A stretch of DNA of 64,000 nucleotides from Pseudosulfitobacter pseudonitzschiae (lineage in GTDB: Bacteria > Pseudomonadota > Alphaproteobacteria > Rhodobacterales > Rhodobacteraceae): positions 3,162,001 to 3,226,000 of the forward strand of contig NZ_CP022415.1 in assembly GCF_002222635.1 (NCBI RefSeq), read 5' to 3'. The translations under genes were made by a program, and so were the position numbers. Positions 54,434 through 63,925 of this stretch are shown here, piece by piece. The notes below the pieces were generated by a model. That model searched no databases. It saw only the letters and a list, made by a program, of their open reading frames with translations, and was not told where the DNA came from. The number at the start of each line of letters is the position of its first letter. Within the stretch, counting starts at the first letter, position 1.

Positions 54434-57393
54434 GTCACATCCTCGGGCGTGGCTTTGGTGCCGGTGTCCCATTCGCCGTAGCGGGCCAGCTGATCATAGT
54501 CTTCCTCATCCACCTCGGATCGCGGCGCACGACGGGCGGTAAAGCCCTTTTCAGGGTCTAAATAGGCCATCAGCAACACCCGCAAATCCTCAAGCGTCTT
54601 TTCCGGTGGTTCGTCCAGCAGCGGGGCCGCGACCTCTTCGGGGATCGATCCCAGTCCGATATAGACGGCGCTGAGCACTGGACGCATGCCGACGGATTTG
54701 AACCCGCCTTCCTCCAGAATTGCCGCCTCGATCAGCAGTTGCTTGTCGAAATGCTTTTGCACAGCGGGTTTGGGGGCTGATCCGGTTTTGTAATCGTAAA
54801 GGATCGCAGACCCGTCCGCGGTTTCGTCGATCCGGTCGGCACGGCAGGCGACGGTCATGCCAATATCCTCAAGCGTCAGCGCGCCCATGGCGTCCCTTTC
54901 CAGCGCCAGCGGCGTGGCGGTCTTGCGGCGCGCCTGTTCCTGCATCACGAACCAGTCCGCAACGCGCGCGATCCGCGCCTGCCAAAGCGTGCGGAAGGTG
55001 GGCCACGGCACCACCTCGGCCAGAACCGCATCGGCGGTTTGTATCAGATGCGCGGCGGTCAACGTGGTCGGATCGTCCAGCGTCATCGGCAGGAAACGCT
55101 CCATGATCTCATGCAGCACGACGCCGCGAAGCCGTGCATCGGCGTCTTGCACCAGTGGGTTCAGTGGGCGCAGGCGCAAGCAATGCTTGGCGTAAACGGC
55201 ATAGGGGTCGCGGATCAGCCGCTGAATATCGGTGACATACAGCGTCCGAGGGCGCGCAGCGACAGGGGGGCGCGGCGACGGGCGGTAGGCCGGGGAAACC
55301 TCAGTAGCTTTCTCCAGCGCACGTGCTTTTGCCAGCCACGCATCACCGCGTTCTTGCGCTGCTTTCAACGCCTCCGGGCCACCGGTGGATGGCAGACCCT
55401 GCAACAGGTTCTGCATCCGGTTGATCCACCGCGACGGGATGGTTTCGGCGTCATCCGAGCGGACCGCGCGGGTGATCCAGACCTCGGGCGCCGCTACCGC
55501 CTGTTGAAAGTCATGCGCCGCCAGACCGATACGGCGTTCGGGCAAAAGCAGCCCCGCCTTGTGCCGCATCACACGGTTCAGCCACGGGTCGGGCGCGGGC
55601 GCTTCGGGCCATGTACCGTCGTTCATGCCGCCCAGAATGACCAGATCGGCCCCCTGAACGCGCGCCTCAAGTGTCCCCCAGATCATCACACCGGCAAAAG
55701 GCGCATCGCGGTCGCGCACCTCGCCCCCCGCCAACAGCGCACCGACCAGATCGGCATAATCCGCCGCTGACATCGAGCCGCCCAGGTCCGCTTCGTCTGC
55801 CAGCGCATCCATGATCCGCCGTGCTTCGCCGCCTGCGGATTTGTCCCACAGCCCGCCACTGTCTTCGGCCTCTTGGCCTCCCGCCAGCGCTTCGGTCAGG
55901 CTGCGGTGCACGGCGACCCAATCCGACAATTCGTGTTCGTCGCTAACATCCCTGTGGCAGATCGTTTCCGCCAGCCATGCAGCCCAGGCGGTGATCCGTG
56001 CGACTTCGTCAGCGTCGTTGACCGCACGTCCTGCCGTTGCCACCAGCGTATCGGGTGTCGGATAGGGCAGTCCCTCTTTGCGGATCTGCAATTCCAGCCG
56101 CTGGGTGTTCAACTGGTGACGGTTGCGCGTGGCAGTGCTGTGCACCAACGGGTGTTTCAGCAAGGTCAGCAAGGCCTCGGCGTCCAACGTATCGCGCAGA
56201 AGAGATGCAGTGTGCCGCAACAGCCGCCCCGGAGGAGACAGATGCAGCGGCACGCCCGCGCTGTCATCGGGCAGAATATCCCAACGGTCCAGCGCTGCCG
56301 TAACCTGACGCCCCAACATCCTGTCCGGGGTGATCAATGCCGCCGTCTCGCCCCGCTCGGCGGCCAGACGCAGGCGCATGGCAATCGCCAGCGCCTCGGC
56401 GCGCGGGGTTTCGGCATTGACCATCGTCACGCCGTCCAGCGCAGTGGCCAGCCCGTCCAGCTTGGGCCCTTCGATCAGCCATGCATCGGTTACGGGCGCA
56501 GGGCGCAGCGCCAGCGACACCAGTTTGTTGCGCACGGGGTCCGGCGGCGCGGTGGAGGTCCATTCCGCCACTTGCGTCGCGTGCATGTCCAAGGCGCGCG
56601 CGATGCTTTGAAAACGGTATTGAGGGTGATCTTCGGCCAGAAGCCCGTCGGACAGGTTCGACCAAACCTCGGGCGGCATGTCGAAATCGAAGCCGGGCAA
56701 TACAACTGCACCTTGTGGCAATCTTGCCACCGCCTGCATCAGCATTTGCACAGTGCCGCGCGATCCGGTCGAACCGGCGACGATCACCGGATGTTGCGGC
56801 GGTTCATGCTCCCATTGTTCGATCAGTGCAGTGACAACTGCACGGTGCCGCGCCTGTCCGTCCATTTGGTCGGTGCGCGGCCCCAGATAGGTTTCGGCGA
56901 TGCGGATGAACGTCTTGGCGCGCTCCCAATGCCCCGATTGATCAGAGACATCAAGCTCGGTCACTGCCTCGATCGGCACGCCCTCGCCTTGAATCTCGTC
57001 CAGCAACGCGGCCAGACTGTCGGACAGATCGAACAGCGATGCGCGCGGTGCCAAGTCGGTCTGGCGGTCGAGCAGACCCGCGACCAGCTGGATCAGCTCC
57101 AGCCGCCTGCGCAACGGTGGCACGGCCGGGGGCGGCACCGGACCGCTCAGCAACCCATCAAGACCTGTCACCAAATGCACGCGCGGCAACAAGCCGGCGG
57201 GGCCAAGATCAAACAGTGCGCGCAACCGGCGCTGCATCCGCGTGGTGTTCACGATCAGATCAACGCGCGCAATCGCCGTGGGGTCTTTGTCGGGAAGCCG
57301 TGCGCGCAGCCCGTCGATCAGCGCTGCCGGGAAATCCACGCCGGGTGGCAAACCGAACAGGCGCGGGGTGTCCGAGGGTTCAAACATCGGCAA
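54430..57393 (-). CDS. addB: AddB, nuclease subunit of the AddAB complex (alphaproteobacterial type)
   Basis: 987 residues. A large divergent helicase-like region (LVIVNTTRMQRRLRALF-like start, LVILGGMNDGTWPEAPAPDPWL, RIGLAAHDFQQAVAAPEVWI). The carboxy-terminal nuclease domain has CRADRIDETADGSAILYDYKTG, giving the Asp...Asp-Tyr-Lys active site. Nothing like a classical Walker A is seen, in keeping with an inactivated helicase core. It is coupled by ATGA to addA, and its start overlaps the murU end by 14 bases. Confidence 0.92.
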   Translation of the reverse strand: MPMFEPSDTPRLFGLPPGVDFPAALIDGLRARLPDKDPTAIARVDLIVNTTRMQRRLRALFDLGPAGLLPRVHLVTGLDGLLSGPVPPPAVPPLRRRLELIQLVAGLLDRQTDLAPRASLFDLSDSLAALLDEIQGEGVPIEAVTELDVSDQSGHWERAKTFIRIAETYLGPRTDQMDGQARHRAVVTALIEQWEHEPPQHPVIVAGSTGSRGTVQMLMQAVARLPQGAVVLPGFDFDMPPEVWSNLSDGLLAEDHPQYRFQSIARALDMHATQVAEWTSTAPPDPVRNKLVSLALRPAPVTDAWLIEGPKLDGLATALDGVTMVNAETPRAEALAIAMRLRLAAERGETAALITPDRMLGRQVTAALDRWDILPDDSAGVPLHLSPPGRLLRHTASLLRDTLDAEALLTLLKHPLVHSTATRNRHQLNTQRLELQIRKEGLPYPTPDTLVATAGRAVNDADEVARITAWAAWLAETICHRDVSDEHELSDWVAVHRSLTEALAGGQEAEDSGGLWDKSAGGEARRIMDALADEADLGGSMSAADYADLVGALLAGGEVRDRDAPFAGVMIWGTLEARVQGADLVILGGMNDGTWPEAPAPDPWLNRVMRHKAGLLLPERRIGLAAHDFQQAVAAPEVWITRAVRSDDAETIPSRWINRMQNLLQGLPSTGGPEALKAAQERGDAWLAKARALEKATEVSPAYRPSPRPPVAARPRTLYVTDIQRLIRDPYAVYAKHCLRLRPLNPLVQDADARLRGVVLHEIMERFLPMTLDDPTTLTAAHLIQTADAVLAEVVPWPTFRTLWQARIARVADWFVMQEQARRKTATPLALERDAMGALTLEDIGMTVACRADRIDETADGSAILYDYKTGSAPKPAVQKHFDKQLLIEAAILEEGGFKSVGMRPVLSAVYIGLGSIPEEVAAPLLDEPPEKTLEDLRVLLMAYLDPEKGFTARRAPRSEVDEEDYDQLARYGEWDTGTKATPEDVT

Positions 57394-58063
57394 CGATCAT
57401 TTTTTCGGCCATCTCAATACCCTCGGGGTGGCCCACGTCGCACCAACGGCCTGTATGCTCTACGCCGAACAGGCGGTCGTCTTGCAGCATCATGTCCCAC
57501 AGCAGGTTCAGGGAGAAACTGGTCTGGACAATTTCGGACAGACGGTTGGTTTTTATGATCTGCACGCCGCCATAAACCGCACCCTGTCCCCGTTGCAGTC
57601 GTCCGTCACGACCTACGTTAAAATCACCCTGCCCCGCATAGCCCACGGTTTGCGCCACAGGCACGCACATCAGTAAAGCGTCCATTTGCGCCGGATTCCA
57701 TGCCGCGCGCAGTGCTTGCAACGGATTGGCGCCGGTCCAGATCGCATCGGGGTTCACAGTGAACACCGGCCCGTCCCCCAGCAGAGGCAGGGCGTTTCTT
57801 AGCCCGCCACCGGTCTCCAAGATCGCGCCTGTCTCGGTTACGGTTTGCACTCCGGTGCCTGCCAGATGCGTTTCCAGAACTTGCGGCAAATAATGCAGGT
57901 TGGCGACAATCCGGTCGGGCGACACGGTCCGCACCATCTCAAGCGCGTGGTCGATCAAGGGTCGCCCGGCCACAGCCACCATCGGCTTGGGGCGGTCTTG
58001 GGTCAGGTGTCGCATCCGCGTGCCAAACCCCGCCGCAAAGATCATTACCGCTGTTTCGCGCAT
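57380..58063 (-). CDS. murU: MurU, N-acetylmuramate-1-phosphate uridylyltransferase
   Basis: 227 residues from MRETAVMIFAAGFGTRM; a 37-codon upstream reading is not conserved. Nucleotidyltransferase loop FAAGFGTRMRHLTQDRPKPM and DAIWTG. It would turn MurNAc-1-phosphate into UDP-MurNAc in the recycling pathway that bypasses de novo MurA/MurB synthesis and fosfomycin. The name rests on its pairing with amgK, whose stop overlaps this start by 19 bases. Confidence 0.87.
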   Translation of the reverse strand: MRETAVMIFAAGFGTRMRHLTQDRPKPMVAVAGRPLIDHALEMVRTVSPDRIVANLHYLPQVLETHLAGTGVQTVTETGAILETGGGLRNALPLLGDGPVFTVNPDAIWTGANPLQALRAAWNPAQMDALLMCVPVAQTVGYAGQGDFNVGRDGRLQRGQGAVYGGVQIIKTNRLSEIVQTSFSLNLLWDMMLQDDRLFGVEHTGRWCDVGHPEGIEMAEKMIVADV

Positions 58064-59058
58064 CGGCTTTTTATCCGGTTCAGGGTTTGGACATCGGGTA
58101 CGGGCAGTCCGGTCAGCAGATCGGCCAGTGGTGCGGCGTCTGGGTGTTTCAGATTGGTCTGGATATGGCCCCACACCCGCGGGATCAGATCGACATAGTG
58201 CGCCTTACCGTCACGGATGGACAGGCGGGCAAAAACGCCTAGAATGCGTAGATTGCGTTGCAGGCCCAGCAGGGCATAGGCACGTGCAAATCCGGTCGCG
58301 TCCTGCGTGGTGACGGTGGTATAGCGTTCGATCATCTGCGTCTCGATGCTGGCAGGTACATCGCGCCGCGCGTCTTGCAGGATCGACACCAGATCATAGG
58401 CGGGATGCCCCGCCATCGCATCCTGAAAATCCAGCAGGCCGACACGGGCGAAGCCATCTCGGTCGGGCAGCCACAGCAGGTTTTCGGCGTGATAGTCGCG
58501 CTGGATCAATACTGGCGCAGTGGCGTCCAGCGGAGCAAGCGCTGCGTGAAAGGCCGTGCTGAATCGCGCCTTTTCTTGGGTATTTACCGCACCCGTCGCA
58601 CCCGCCTGATACCAGTCAAAGGCCAGCGCAGCGAGCGGGGTCATGGTGTCGGCGTCATAAGCAGCCAGCGCAGGTGGCGTGGCACGGTGAAGCGCGACCA
58701 AAACGTCGGTAGCGGCCTGATAGAGTGGCAGTTCCAACGCAGGCTCGCGTGTCAGAACGCGGGCAAACAGATCATCGCCGAGATCCTCCAGCAGCAGAAA
58801 CCCGTGTGTGTCGTCCTGTGCCAGAATGGCAGGTGCGCTCAGGCCCTGTGCCCGCAGAAACGTAGCGATATGCACAAAAGGACGCACGTCTTCGCCCTTT
58901 TCGGGCGGTGCGTCCATCAAAATGGCAGTGTTGCCGGCGGAGATCGTCAGCCGGTCATACCGTCTGTTAGACGCATCTCCTGCAACCGTGGTGCGGGTGG
59001 CGTCCTGCCAGCCAGCGGTGGTGATGAAGTGTGCCATTCGGGTTGCGCGGTCGGTCAT
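58045..59058 (-). CDS. amgK: AmgK, N-acetylmuramate/N-acetylglucosamine anomeric kinase
   Basis: 337 residues from MTDRATRMAHFITTAGW; its ATG overlaps the tsaE stop. Aminoglycoside-phosphotransferase fold with DGAS-type loop VAGDASNRRYDRL, LLLEDLGDD, catalytic loop QRDYHAENLLW and DFQDAMAGHPAYDLVS. It phosphorylates MurNAc at C1 to supply MurU. The tsaE-amgK-murU order is recurrent in alphaproteobacteria. Confidence 0.88.
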   Translation of the reverse strand: MTDRATRMAHFITTAGWQDATRTTVAGDASNRRYDRLTISAGNTAILMDAPPEKGEDVRPFVHIATFLRAQGLSAPAILAQDDTHGFLLLEDLGDDLFARVLTREPALELPLYQAATDVLVALHRATPPALAAYDADTMTPLAALAFDWYQAGATGAVNTQEKARFSTAFHAALAPLDATAPVLIQRDYHAENLLWLPDRDGFARVGLLDFQDAMAGHPAYDLVSILQDARRDVPASIETQMIERYTTVTTQDATGFARAYALLGLQRNLRILGVFARLSIRDGKAHYVDLIPRVWGHIQTNLKHPDAAPLADLLTGLPVPDVQTLNRIKSRCAKQR

Positions 59059-59528
59059 GTTTGCAGTCCTGCCAATCGGTCTCGCCACTTTGGATCGCTC
59101 CATGTGGCGTGCACCACGCGTGCCCCCTCATCCGGCGCGGGGGCCAGCGTGAGATGCAGGGCAGATTCAGGGGTCAATTCGCCCAGACGGTCGGGCCATT
59201 CGATCAGGCAGATCGCATCTTCGAAGGCATCAATCAGGCCTAGTTCCTCGACTTCGAATGTTGAGGTCAACCGGTACAGATCGCTATGCCACAGTGCCCC
59301 GTTTTGCGTGTCATAGGTCTGGACCAGCGTGAATGTGGGTGACGGCACATCTTCGTCCGACAACAGGATCGCACGGATCAGGGCACGCGCCAGATGGGTC
59401 TTGCCCGCGCCCACTGGCCCATCCAGCAGGATCACGTCGCCGGGCAACAGGCGCACGCCCAGCGCCGCGCCAAATGTGGCGGTTGCTTCTGGAGTCGGGA
59501 AAAGGGTTTCAAAGTGGTCTGCCGCCAT
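59055..59528 (-). CDS. tsaE: TsaE, ATPase of tRNA t6A synthesis
   Basis: 157 residues. P-loop LDGPVGAGKTHLARALI, SPTFTLVQTYD, and the Walker-B-like LWHSDLYRL region with EELGLIDAFEDAICLIEWPDR. It energises the TsaB-TsaD complex that makes threonylcarbamoyl-adenosine at position 37 of ANN-reading tRNAs. It starts the tightly overlapping part of the leftward operon; the PAS gene ends 53 bases upstream. Confidence 0.94.
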   Translation of the reverse strand: MAADHFETLFPTPEATATFGAALGVRLLPGDVILLDGPVGAGKTHLARALIRAILLSDEDVPSPTFTLVQTYDTQNGALWHSDLYRLTSTFEVEELGLIDAFEDAICLIEWPDRLGELTPESALHLTLAPAPDEGARVVHATWSDPKWRDRLAGLQT

Positions 59529-59581
59529 GGCAGCAACCTACCTTGCGTGTCACCAGCCGCAAGTGAAATGGCTGCGCTGGG

Positions 59582-61111
59582 TCAGCCTGTCTGCGCGATC
59601 GTCAGGTGGTCGGGCTGGTTTGGCATCCGGTCCCCGAGTACACGAAACTTTAGCATCGTAGCTCCGCCGGTCAGGGGCGTGATGGTGCACTGGATGTCAA
59701 CGCTATCGGTCGTTTCAAGATCAACCTGCCATTCTGTACGCGGACCTGTTGATTTCACAAAATCGCGGATTTCGTCCCAAGCAGTGGTGGGCACGCATTT
59801 CGCACGCCAGACCTGAACGGAATCATTAATCGTAATGTCGGCAAAACTGCGATCGGGATCAAAGCCCCACATCTGCGAATAGACGCAGTTGCACAGTGTC
59901 AGAACGCCCGCCGGCGTAAACACCGCCAACCCAACTGACAGTGCATCCATCATCGACTGGCCCATCTCCAGTTCGGCACGAAAGTTACGGGTCAAAGCGA
60001 TTTCGGCGCTGATGTCTTCGATCAGAAAGGCCACAGCGCGGTCGGGATGCGGTTTACCACTGACGCGGTAGGTCTGGCCCGATTCCAGCGTCCATATCTC
60101 CAAATACCGGCCATCTGAGGCGGCCTTGATCAACTCTGCGATGTCCTGCCGCCACGACCCGTAATTTTTCGGCTCTGGCATCATCCGGTTTTCGCGCAGA
60201 TGGTCAAAGAAAGACAAAAGATAAGGCTGCGTGCTGAGAAACTCGGCGGGCAGGCGTGTCAGGTCGACCAGTGCCGGATTGAATAGGGCAAGCTGTCCCT
60301 TACGGTCGAAAATGGCCAGACCGATGGACAATTGCGCAAAGGTTTTAGCCAGAGTTTGTACAAAATTGCGCTGGGCCACCTCGGCGTCGATAACCGCGTC
60401 GATGTTGACGGCATGGGCCACGATGACGCCATCCACATCTTGTTGCGATGCATCGAACCAGCGTGTTTTTCCGTCCGGGTGGGTCGTTATCGCGGCACGT
60501 CGGTGGATCGGCGTGGCAGCAGACCCCAAAACATCGTCAAACAGCGCGATATCGGCGTCGCCCTGTCCAACACTTTGCGCCAGTTCGTCATAGGCTGCGT
60601 TTTTCCAGGTGATGTGGCCCTGCTGGTTCTTTTGCCACATCGGATAGGGTGCAGAGACGCTGGAGCGTTCAAGCGTGTCAATTTTAGCCTGCAACAATTT
60701 CAGTTGAGCGTGGTAGCCCACGCTTTCATTCCGGTCACCGGACAGGCTCATCTCGATCAGGTCACGGCGTTTTTCCACGGTCAAAACCGCGCCATCTCCC
60801 GGCATCAGGGCCTGCATATGTTGCACCCCGTCATCCAGAACTGCGGGATCTGGAGGGAGGTTCTGAAACCGGTACCGCAATTGGGCTTGCGCACTGTCCC
60901 ACGTCAGATCGTCCAATGTGCTGTTAAACGCAACAAGGGCCGCAGGGCTGGCATGGGTTGCAAGGTCACCTTCGAATAAAACCTTGATATCGCTCGCATC
61001 CCCTGCGCCCTCAATCTTGCGGCCAAACCCAAACCAGCAACACAACCCAAGAACGGCAGCCGCCGAAAAGCAGGAAACAAGGACAAGTGTGATGATGTCG
61101 ATCAGCGGCAT
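59582..61111 (-). CDS. Membrane-anchored multi-PAS protein without an output domain
   Basis: 509 residues from MPLIDIITLVLV. One membrane helix at about 5-28 (VLVSCFSAAAVLGLCCWFGF). Several PAS-like segments follow, for example LAIFDRKGQLALFNPALVDL, FLIEDISAEIALTRNF and LAVFTPAGVLTLCNCVYSQM. The sequence ends without a kinase, GGDEF or phosphatase domain. It lies between regB and tsaE on the same strand as both. It might act as a sensor that binds a partner protein; this is inference only. Confidence 0.75.
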   Translation of the reverse strand: MPLIDIITLVLVSCFSAAAVLGLCCWFGFGRKIEGAGDASDIKVLFEGDLATHASPAALVAFNSTLDDLTWDSAQAQLRYRFQNLPPDPAVLDDGVQHMQALMPGDGAVLTVEKRRDLIEMSLSGDRNESVGYHAQLKLLQAKIDTLERSSVSAPYPMWQKNQQGHITWKNAAYDELAQSVGQGDADIALFDDVLGSAATPIHRRAAITTHPDGKTRWFDASQQDVDGVIVAHAVNIDAVIDAEVAQRNFVQTLAKTFAQLSIGLAIFDRKGQLALFNPALVDLTRLPAEFLSTQPYLLSFFDHLRENRMMPEPKNYGSWRQDIAELIKAASDGRYLEIWTLESGQTYRVSGKPHPDRAVAFLIEDISAEIALTRNFRAELEMGQSMMDALSVGLAVFTPAGVLTLCNCVYSQMWGFDPDRSFADITINDSVQVWRAKCVPTTAWDEIRDFVKSTGPRTEWQVDLETTDSVDIQCTITPLTGGATMLKFRVLGDRMPNQPDHLTIAQTG

Positions 61112-61188
61112 TGCAAGCCTCGGTTCGCTTTTTACGTGTGCAACCAAAAACAAGAATAGGTTAATAGGTCATTAACCGATTGGGATGA

Positions 61189-62574
61189 TCAAACGGAAAA
61201 TCGTATGTTCGGCCCCAATTTTGCCGCCGGTGCTTCGATCAGATTGCGTTTCCACACGACTTCGACAATGGCACCCAACTGCGTTTGACGTATTTGGCGC
61301 TGCGCGGTGTACGGATCCGAGCCGTTTTCAAAGTTCAGTTCGGCCCCTGATCTTTCCAGAAGAGTTTTGGCGATGAACAGACCCAAGCCCATGCCGTCAT
61401 AGGCCGGACGCGTCTGTCTGTCTGCCACGGATCGGCGCCGCTTTACAAAAGGATCGCCGATCCGGCCCAGCATTTGCGGAGGATATCCGGGCCCGTCGTC
61501 CATGATTCTGAGAGTGATTGTGCTGTCGGTCCAGTGCGCCTCGATCCAGACATTGGCCGCCGCGAAATCCACTGCGTTCTGTATCAGGTTGCGCAGACCG
61601 TGGATGATTTCGGGTTTGCGCAGGATCGACGGTTGATCAATTTCGTCTCCGGCGTCCGGATCATGCGTGTAATGGATGTGCTTGCCGCGATGACTGTGCG
61701 GCTCGGCGGCCTCGGAGATGACGGACATCAGCGGGGCTTGCCGCAAATGCAGGTCGTCTTTGCCTGCGTGCCCCATGTCCCGCAGGATGTCACGGCAGCG
61801 ATCGGCCTGATCACGGATCAGCATGGCATCCTCGCGCAGTTCGGGGTCTTCCAGTTCTTCTATCAGCTCGGCGCTGGCCAGTTTGATGGTTGCAAGTGGT
61901 GTGCCCAGTTCATGTGCGGCTGCGGCCACCACACCGGCCAGATCCGTCAGCTTTTGCTCGCGTGCCAGCGCCATTTGCGTGGCAGACAGCGCATCGGACA
62001 TTGAATCCATTTCCGATGTCACCCGCCGCGAATAGGCACCGATGAATATGATCGCAATCACCAGCGCGGTCCATTGGCCGAACACAAAGATGTCCGGTAT
62101 GCGCAGAATGGCCCCCTGATCGGTGAGCAAGGGAAAGTGGTACTGTGACAGGATCGTCACCAGAACAATCGCGGTGCCACCTGTCATGATGGCCGACCGC
62201 GCGGTCAGCACCGCGGCAGAGGTTGTCACCGGCCCCAACATCAACAGTGCAAAGGGGTTGTGCAGCCCGCCCGTCAGAAACAGCAATACCGCCAGTTGCA
62301 GCAGGTCGAACATCACCATCATCAGGTTTTCGACTTCGCTAAGGCGTTTGTTTTCGGGAAAGACAAAGATCGCGATCAGATTGCCGATCACTGACACGCC
62401 AATCACCAGATAGCACAGCCCCAGTTCAAGTTGCAGGCCATAAAGCCGCTGCGCCACGGTGATGGCTGTCAGCTGCCCGATGATCGCCACCCAGCGCAGC
62501 AATATCAACGTCCGCAAGCGTATCCAGCTTGAACGCTGGGTGCGTGCCATCTGGTCAAGATCAGGTTGGGCCAT
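61189..62574 (-). CDS. regB: RegB (PrrB), redox-sensing membrane histidine kinase
   Basis: 461 residues from MAQPDLDQMARTQ. Six predicted membrane helices over about 25-185, with the conserved ubiquinone-site sequence GGLHNPFAL (102-110). The H box is AAAAHELGTPLATIK with phosphoacceptor His221. The redox-active cysteine of the family (Cys265 in R. capsulatus) corresponds to Cys260 in RDQADRCRDIL. ATPase motifs GLRNLIQNAVDFA and DDGPGYP follow. It is divergent from senC-regA across 94 bases, as in Rhodobacter. It controls respiratory and anaerobic genes through RegA. Confidence 0.95.
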   Translation of the reverse strand: MAQPDLDQMARTQRSSWIRLRTLILLRWVAIIGQLTAITVAQRLYGLQLELGLCYLVIGVSVIGNLIAIFVFPENKRLSEVENLMMVMFDLLQLAVLLFLTGGLHNPFALLMLGPVTTSAAVLTARSAIMTGGTAIVLVTILSQYHFPLLTDQGAILRIPDIFVFGQWTALVIAIIFIGAYSRRVTSEMDSMSDALSATQMALAREQKLTDLAGVVAAAAHELGTPLATIKLASAELIEELEDPELREDAMLIRDQADRCRDILRDMGHAGKDDLHLRQAPLMSVISEAAEPHSHRGKHIHYTHDPDAGDEIDQPSILRKPEIIHGLRNLIQNAVDFAAANVWIEAHWTDSTITLRIMDDGPGYPPQMLGRIGDPFVKRRRSVADRQTRPAYDGMGLGLFIAKTLLERSGAELNFENGSDPYTAQRQIRQTQLGAIVEVVWKRNLIEAPAAKLGPNIRFSV

Positions 62575-62668
62575 TATGTCACGATGCTGTTCATTGTATT
62601 TCGCACTAGGGCTACGTACCAGTGTTCCACGCAGCGCCAACAGGCGCAATCCTTAGCCGGAGGCCATC

Positions 62669-63286
62669 ATGACCCGCCTTTTCTCCATTCTTGCTGCTGT
62701 TGCGGTTGTTGCCGTGGTCGGCGGCACCTTTCTTTTTACCCGCATGGGTGCGGACGACCGGTTTGCCGAATGTCGCGGCAGTGCGGTTGCTGGCGGCGCA
62801 GGCCAGATTGGCGGCCCTTTCGAGCTGGTGAATGGTAAGGGCGAGACGGTCACCGATAAGGATGTGATTACCGAACCGTCGCTAGTTTACTTTGGCTATA
62901 CCTTCTGTCCTGACGTCTGCCCCTTTGATGTGGCCCGCAATTCCGATGCGCTGGACGTTTTGGCAGACAGGGGAATTTCAGCCGCGGGGGTATTCATCTC
63001 GATCGACCCTGCGCGCGATACGCCGGAAGTTGTGGGCGAATATGCCGATGCGATGCATGAAAAAATGATTGGTCTGACCGGATCCCCCGAACAGGTCAAA
63101 GCGGCAAGTCAGGCCTATAAAACTTACTACAAGGCGCATCCGGCTGATGATGATCTGTATCTGGTGGATCACTCGACGTTCACCTATCTGGTGCTGCCCG
63201 AAACGGGTTTTGTGGACTTTTTCCGACGCGAAGTGTCACCCGAAGAAATGGCCGACCGGGTGCAGTGCTTTGTTGATCACTCTTAG
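62669..63286 (+). CDS. senC: SenC/PrrC, Sco-family copper and redox protein
   Basis: 205 residues. An amino-terminal membrane anchor (about 5-24) and a thioredoxin-fold domain with YFGYTFCPDVCPFDV (Cys80, Cys84) and a conserved distal His in LVDHSTFTYL. The three ligands bind copper. Sco proteins deliver copper to cytochrome oxidase and, in Rhodobacter, influence the RegB signal. It is 70 bases upstream of regA and probably co-transcribed with it. Confidence 0.93.
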   Translation: MTRLFSILAAVAVVAVVGGTFLFTRMGADDRFAECRGSAVAGGAGQIGGPFELVNGKGETVTDKDVITEPSLVYFGYTFCPDVCPFDVARNSDALDVLADRGISAAGVFISIDPARDTPEVVGEYADAMHEKMIGLTGSPEQVKAASQAYKTYYKAHPADDDLYLVDHSTFTYLVLPETGFVDFFRREVSPEEMADRVQCFVDHS

Positions 63287-63356
63287 GTGAGGTTTGACGC
63301 GGCCTGCCGCGCGCTACATAGTCACCGAAAAGGTTCTTAAATGCAGGAGAGACGGT

Positions 63357-63911
63357 ATGGCTGAGGTTAGCCCCGAGGATATCGGTGAAGACAAGTCGCT
63401 GCTGCTGGTGGACGATGACGAGCCTTTTCTGCGACGTCTGGCCAAAGCAATGGAAAAGCGCGGTTTCGAGATTGAAACCGCCGATTCCGTCGCTGCAGGA
63501 CGTGCCATCGCCACAGCCCGGCCACCCGCCTATGCGGTGGTCGATCTGCGTCTGGAGGATGGCAACGGTCTGGACATCGTCGAGGTGCTGCGTGAACGCC
63601 GCCCCGATGCGCGGGTTGTTGTATTGACCGGGTATGGCGCAATTGCCACTGCCGTTGCTGCGGTCAAGATCGGTGCCACCGACTATCTTTCGAAACCTGC
63701 GGATGCGACCGACATCACCAACGCCCTGTTGGCGCGCGGCGATGATCTGCCCCCACCCCCCGAAAACCCGATGAGCGCGGACCGTGTGCGTTGGGAGCAT
63801 ATCCAGCGGGTCTATGAATTGTGCGACCGCAATGTCAGCGAAACCGCGCGACGCCTGAACATGCACCGCCGGACGTTGCAGCGCATTCTGGCGAAACGCT
63901 CGCCGCGCTGA
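63357..63911 (+). CDS. regA: RegA (PrrA), redox response regulator
   Basis: 184 residues from MAEVSPEDIGEDK, with AGGAGAG upstream; a longer 21-codon reading is non-conserved. Receiver domain with LLVDDDEPF, phosphoacceptor Asp63 in YAVVDLRLEDG and Lys in YLSKPAD. A Pro-rich linker and Fis-type helix-turn-helix NVSETARRLNMHRRTLQRIL follow. The last 40 residues are nearly invariant in the family. It is the cognate regulator of RegB. Confidence 0.96.
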   Translation: MAEVSPEDIGEDKSLLLVDDDEPFLRRLAKAMEKRGFEIETADSVAAGRAIATARPPAYAVVDLRLEDGNGLDIVEVLRERRPDARVVVLTGYGAIATAVAAVKIGATDYLSKPADATDITNALLARGDDLPPPPENPMSADRVRWEHIQRVYELCDRNVSETARRLNMHRRTLQRILAKRSPR

Positions 63912-63925
63912 TTGCCAGTGACGGG

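Noticed and set aside
55873-57558. A 561-codon open frame opposite addB
   Set aside because: Gln/Arg/His-rich composition typical of the antisense of a GC-rich gene; addB is well supported on the other strand.
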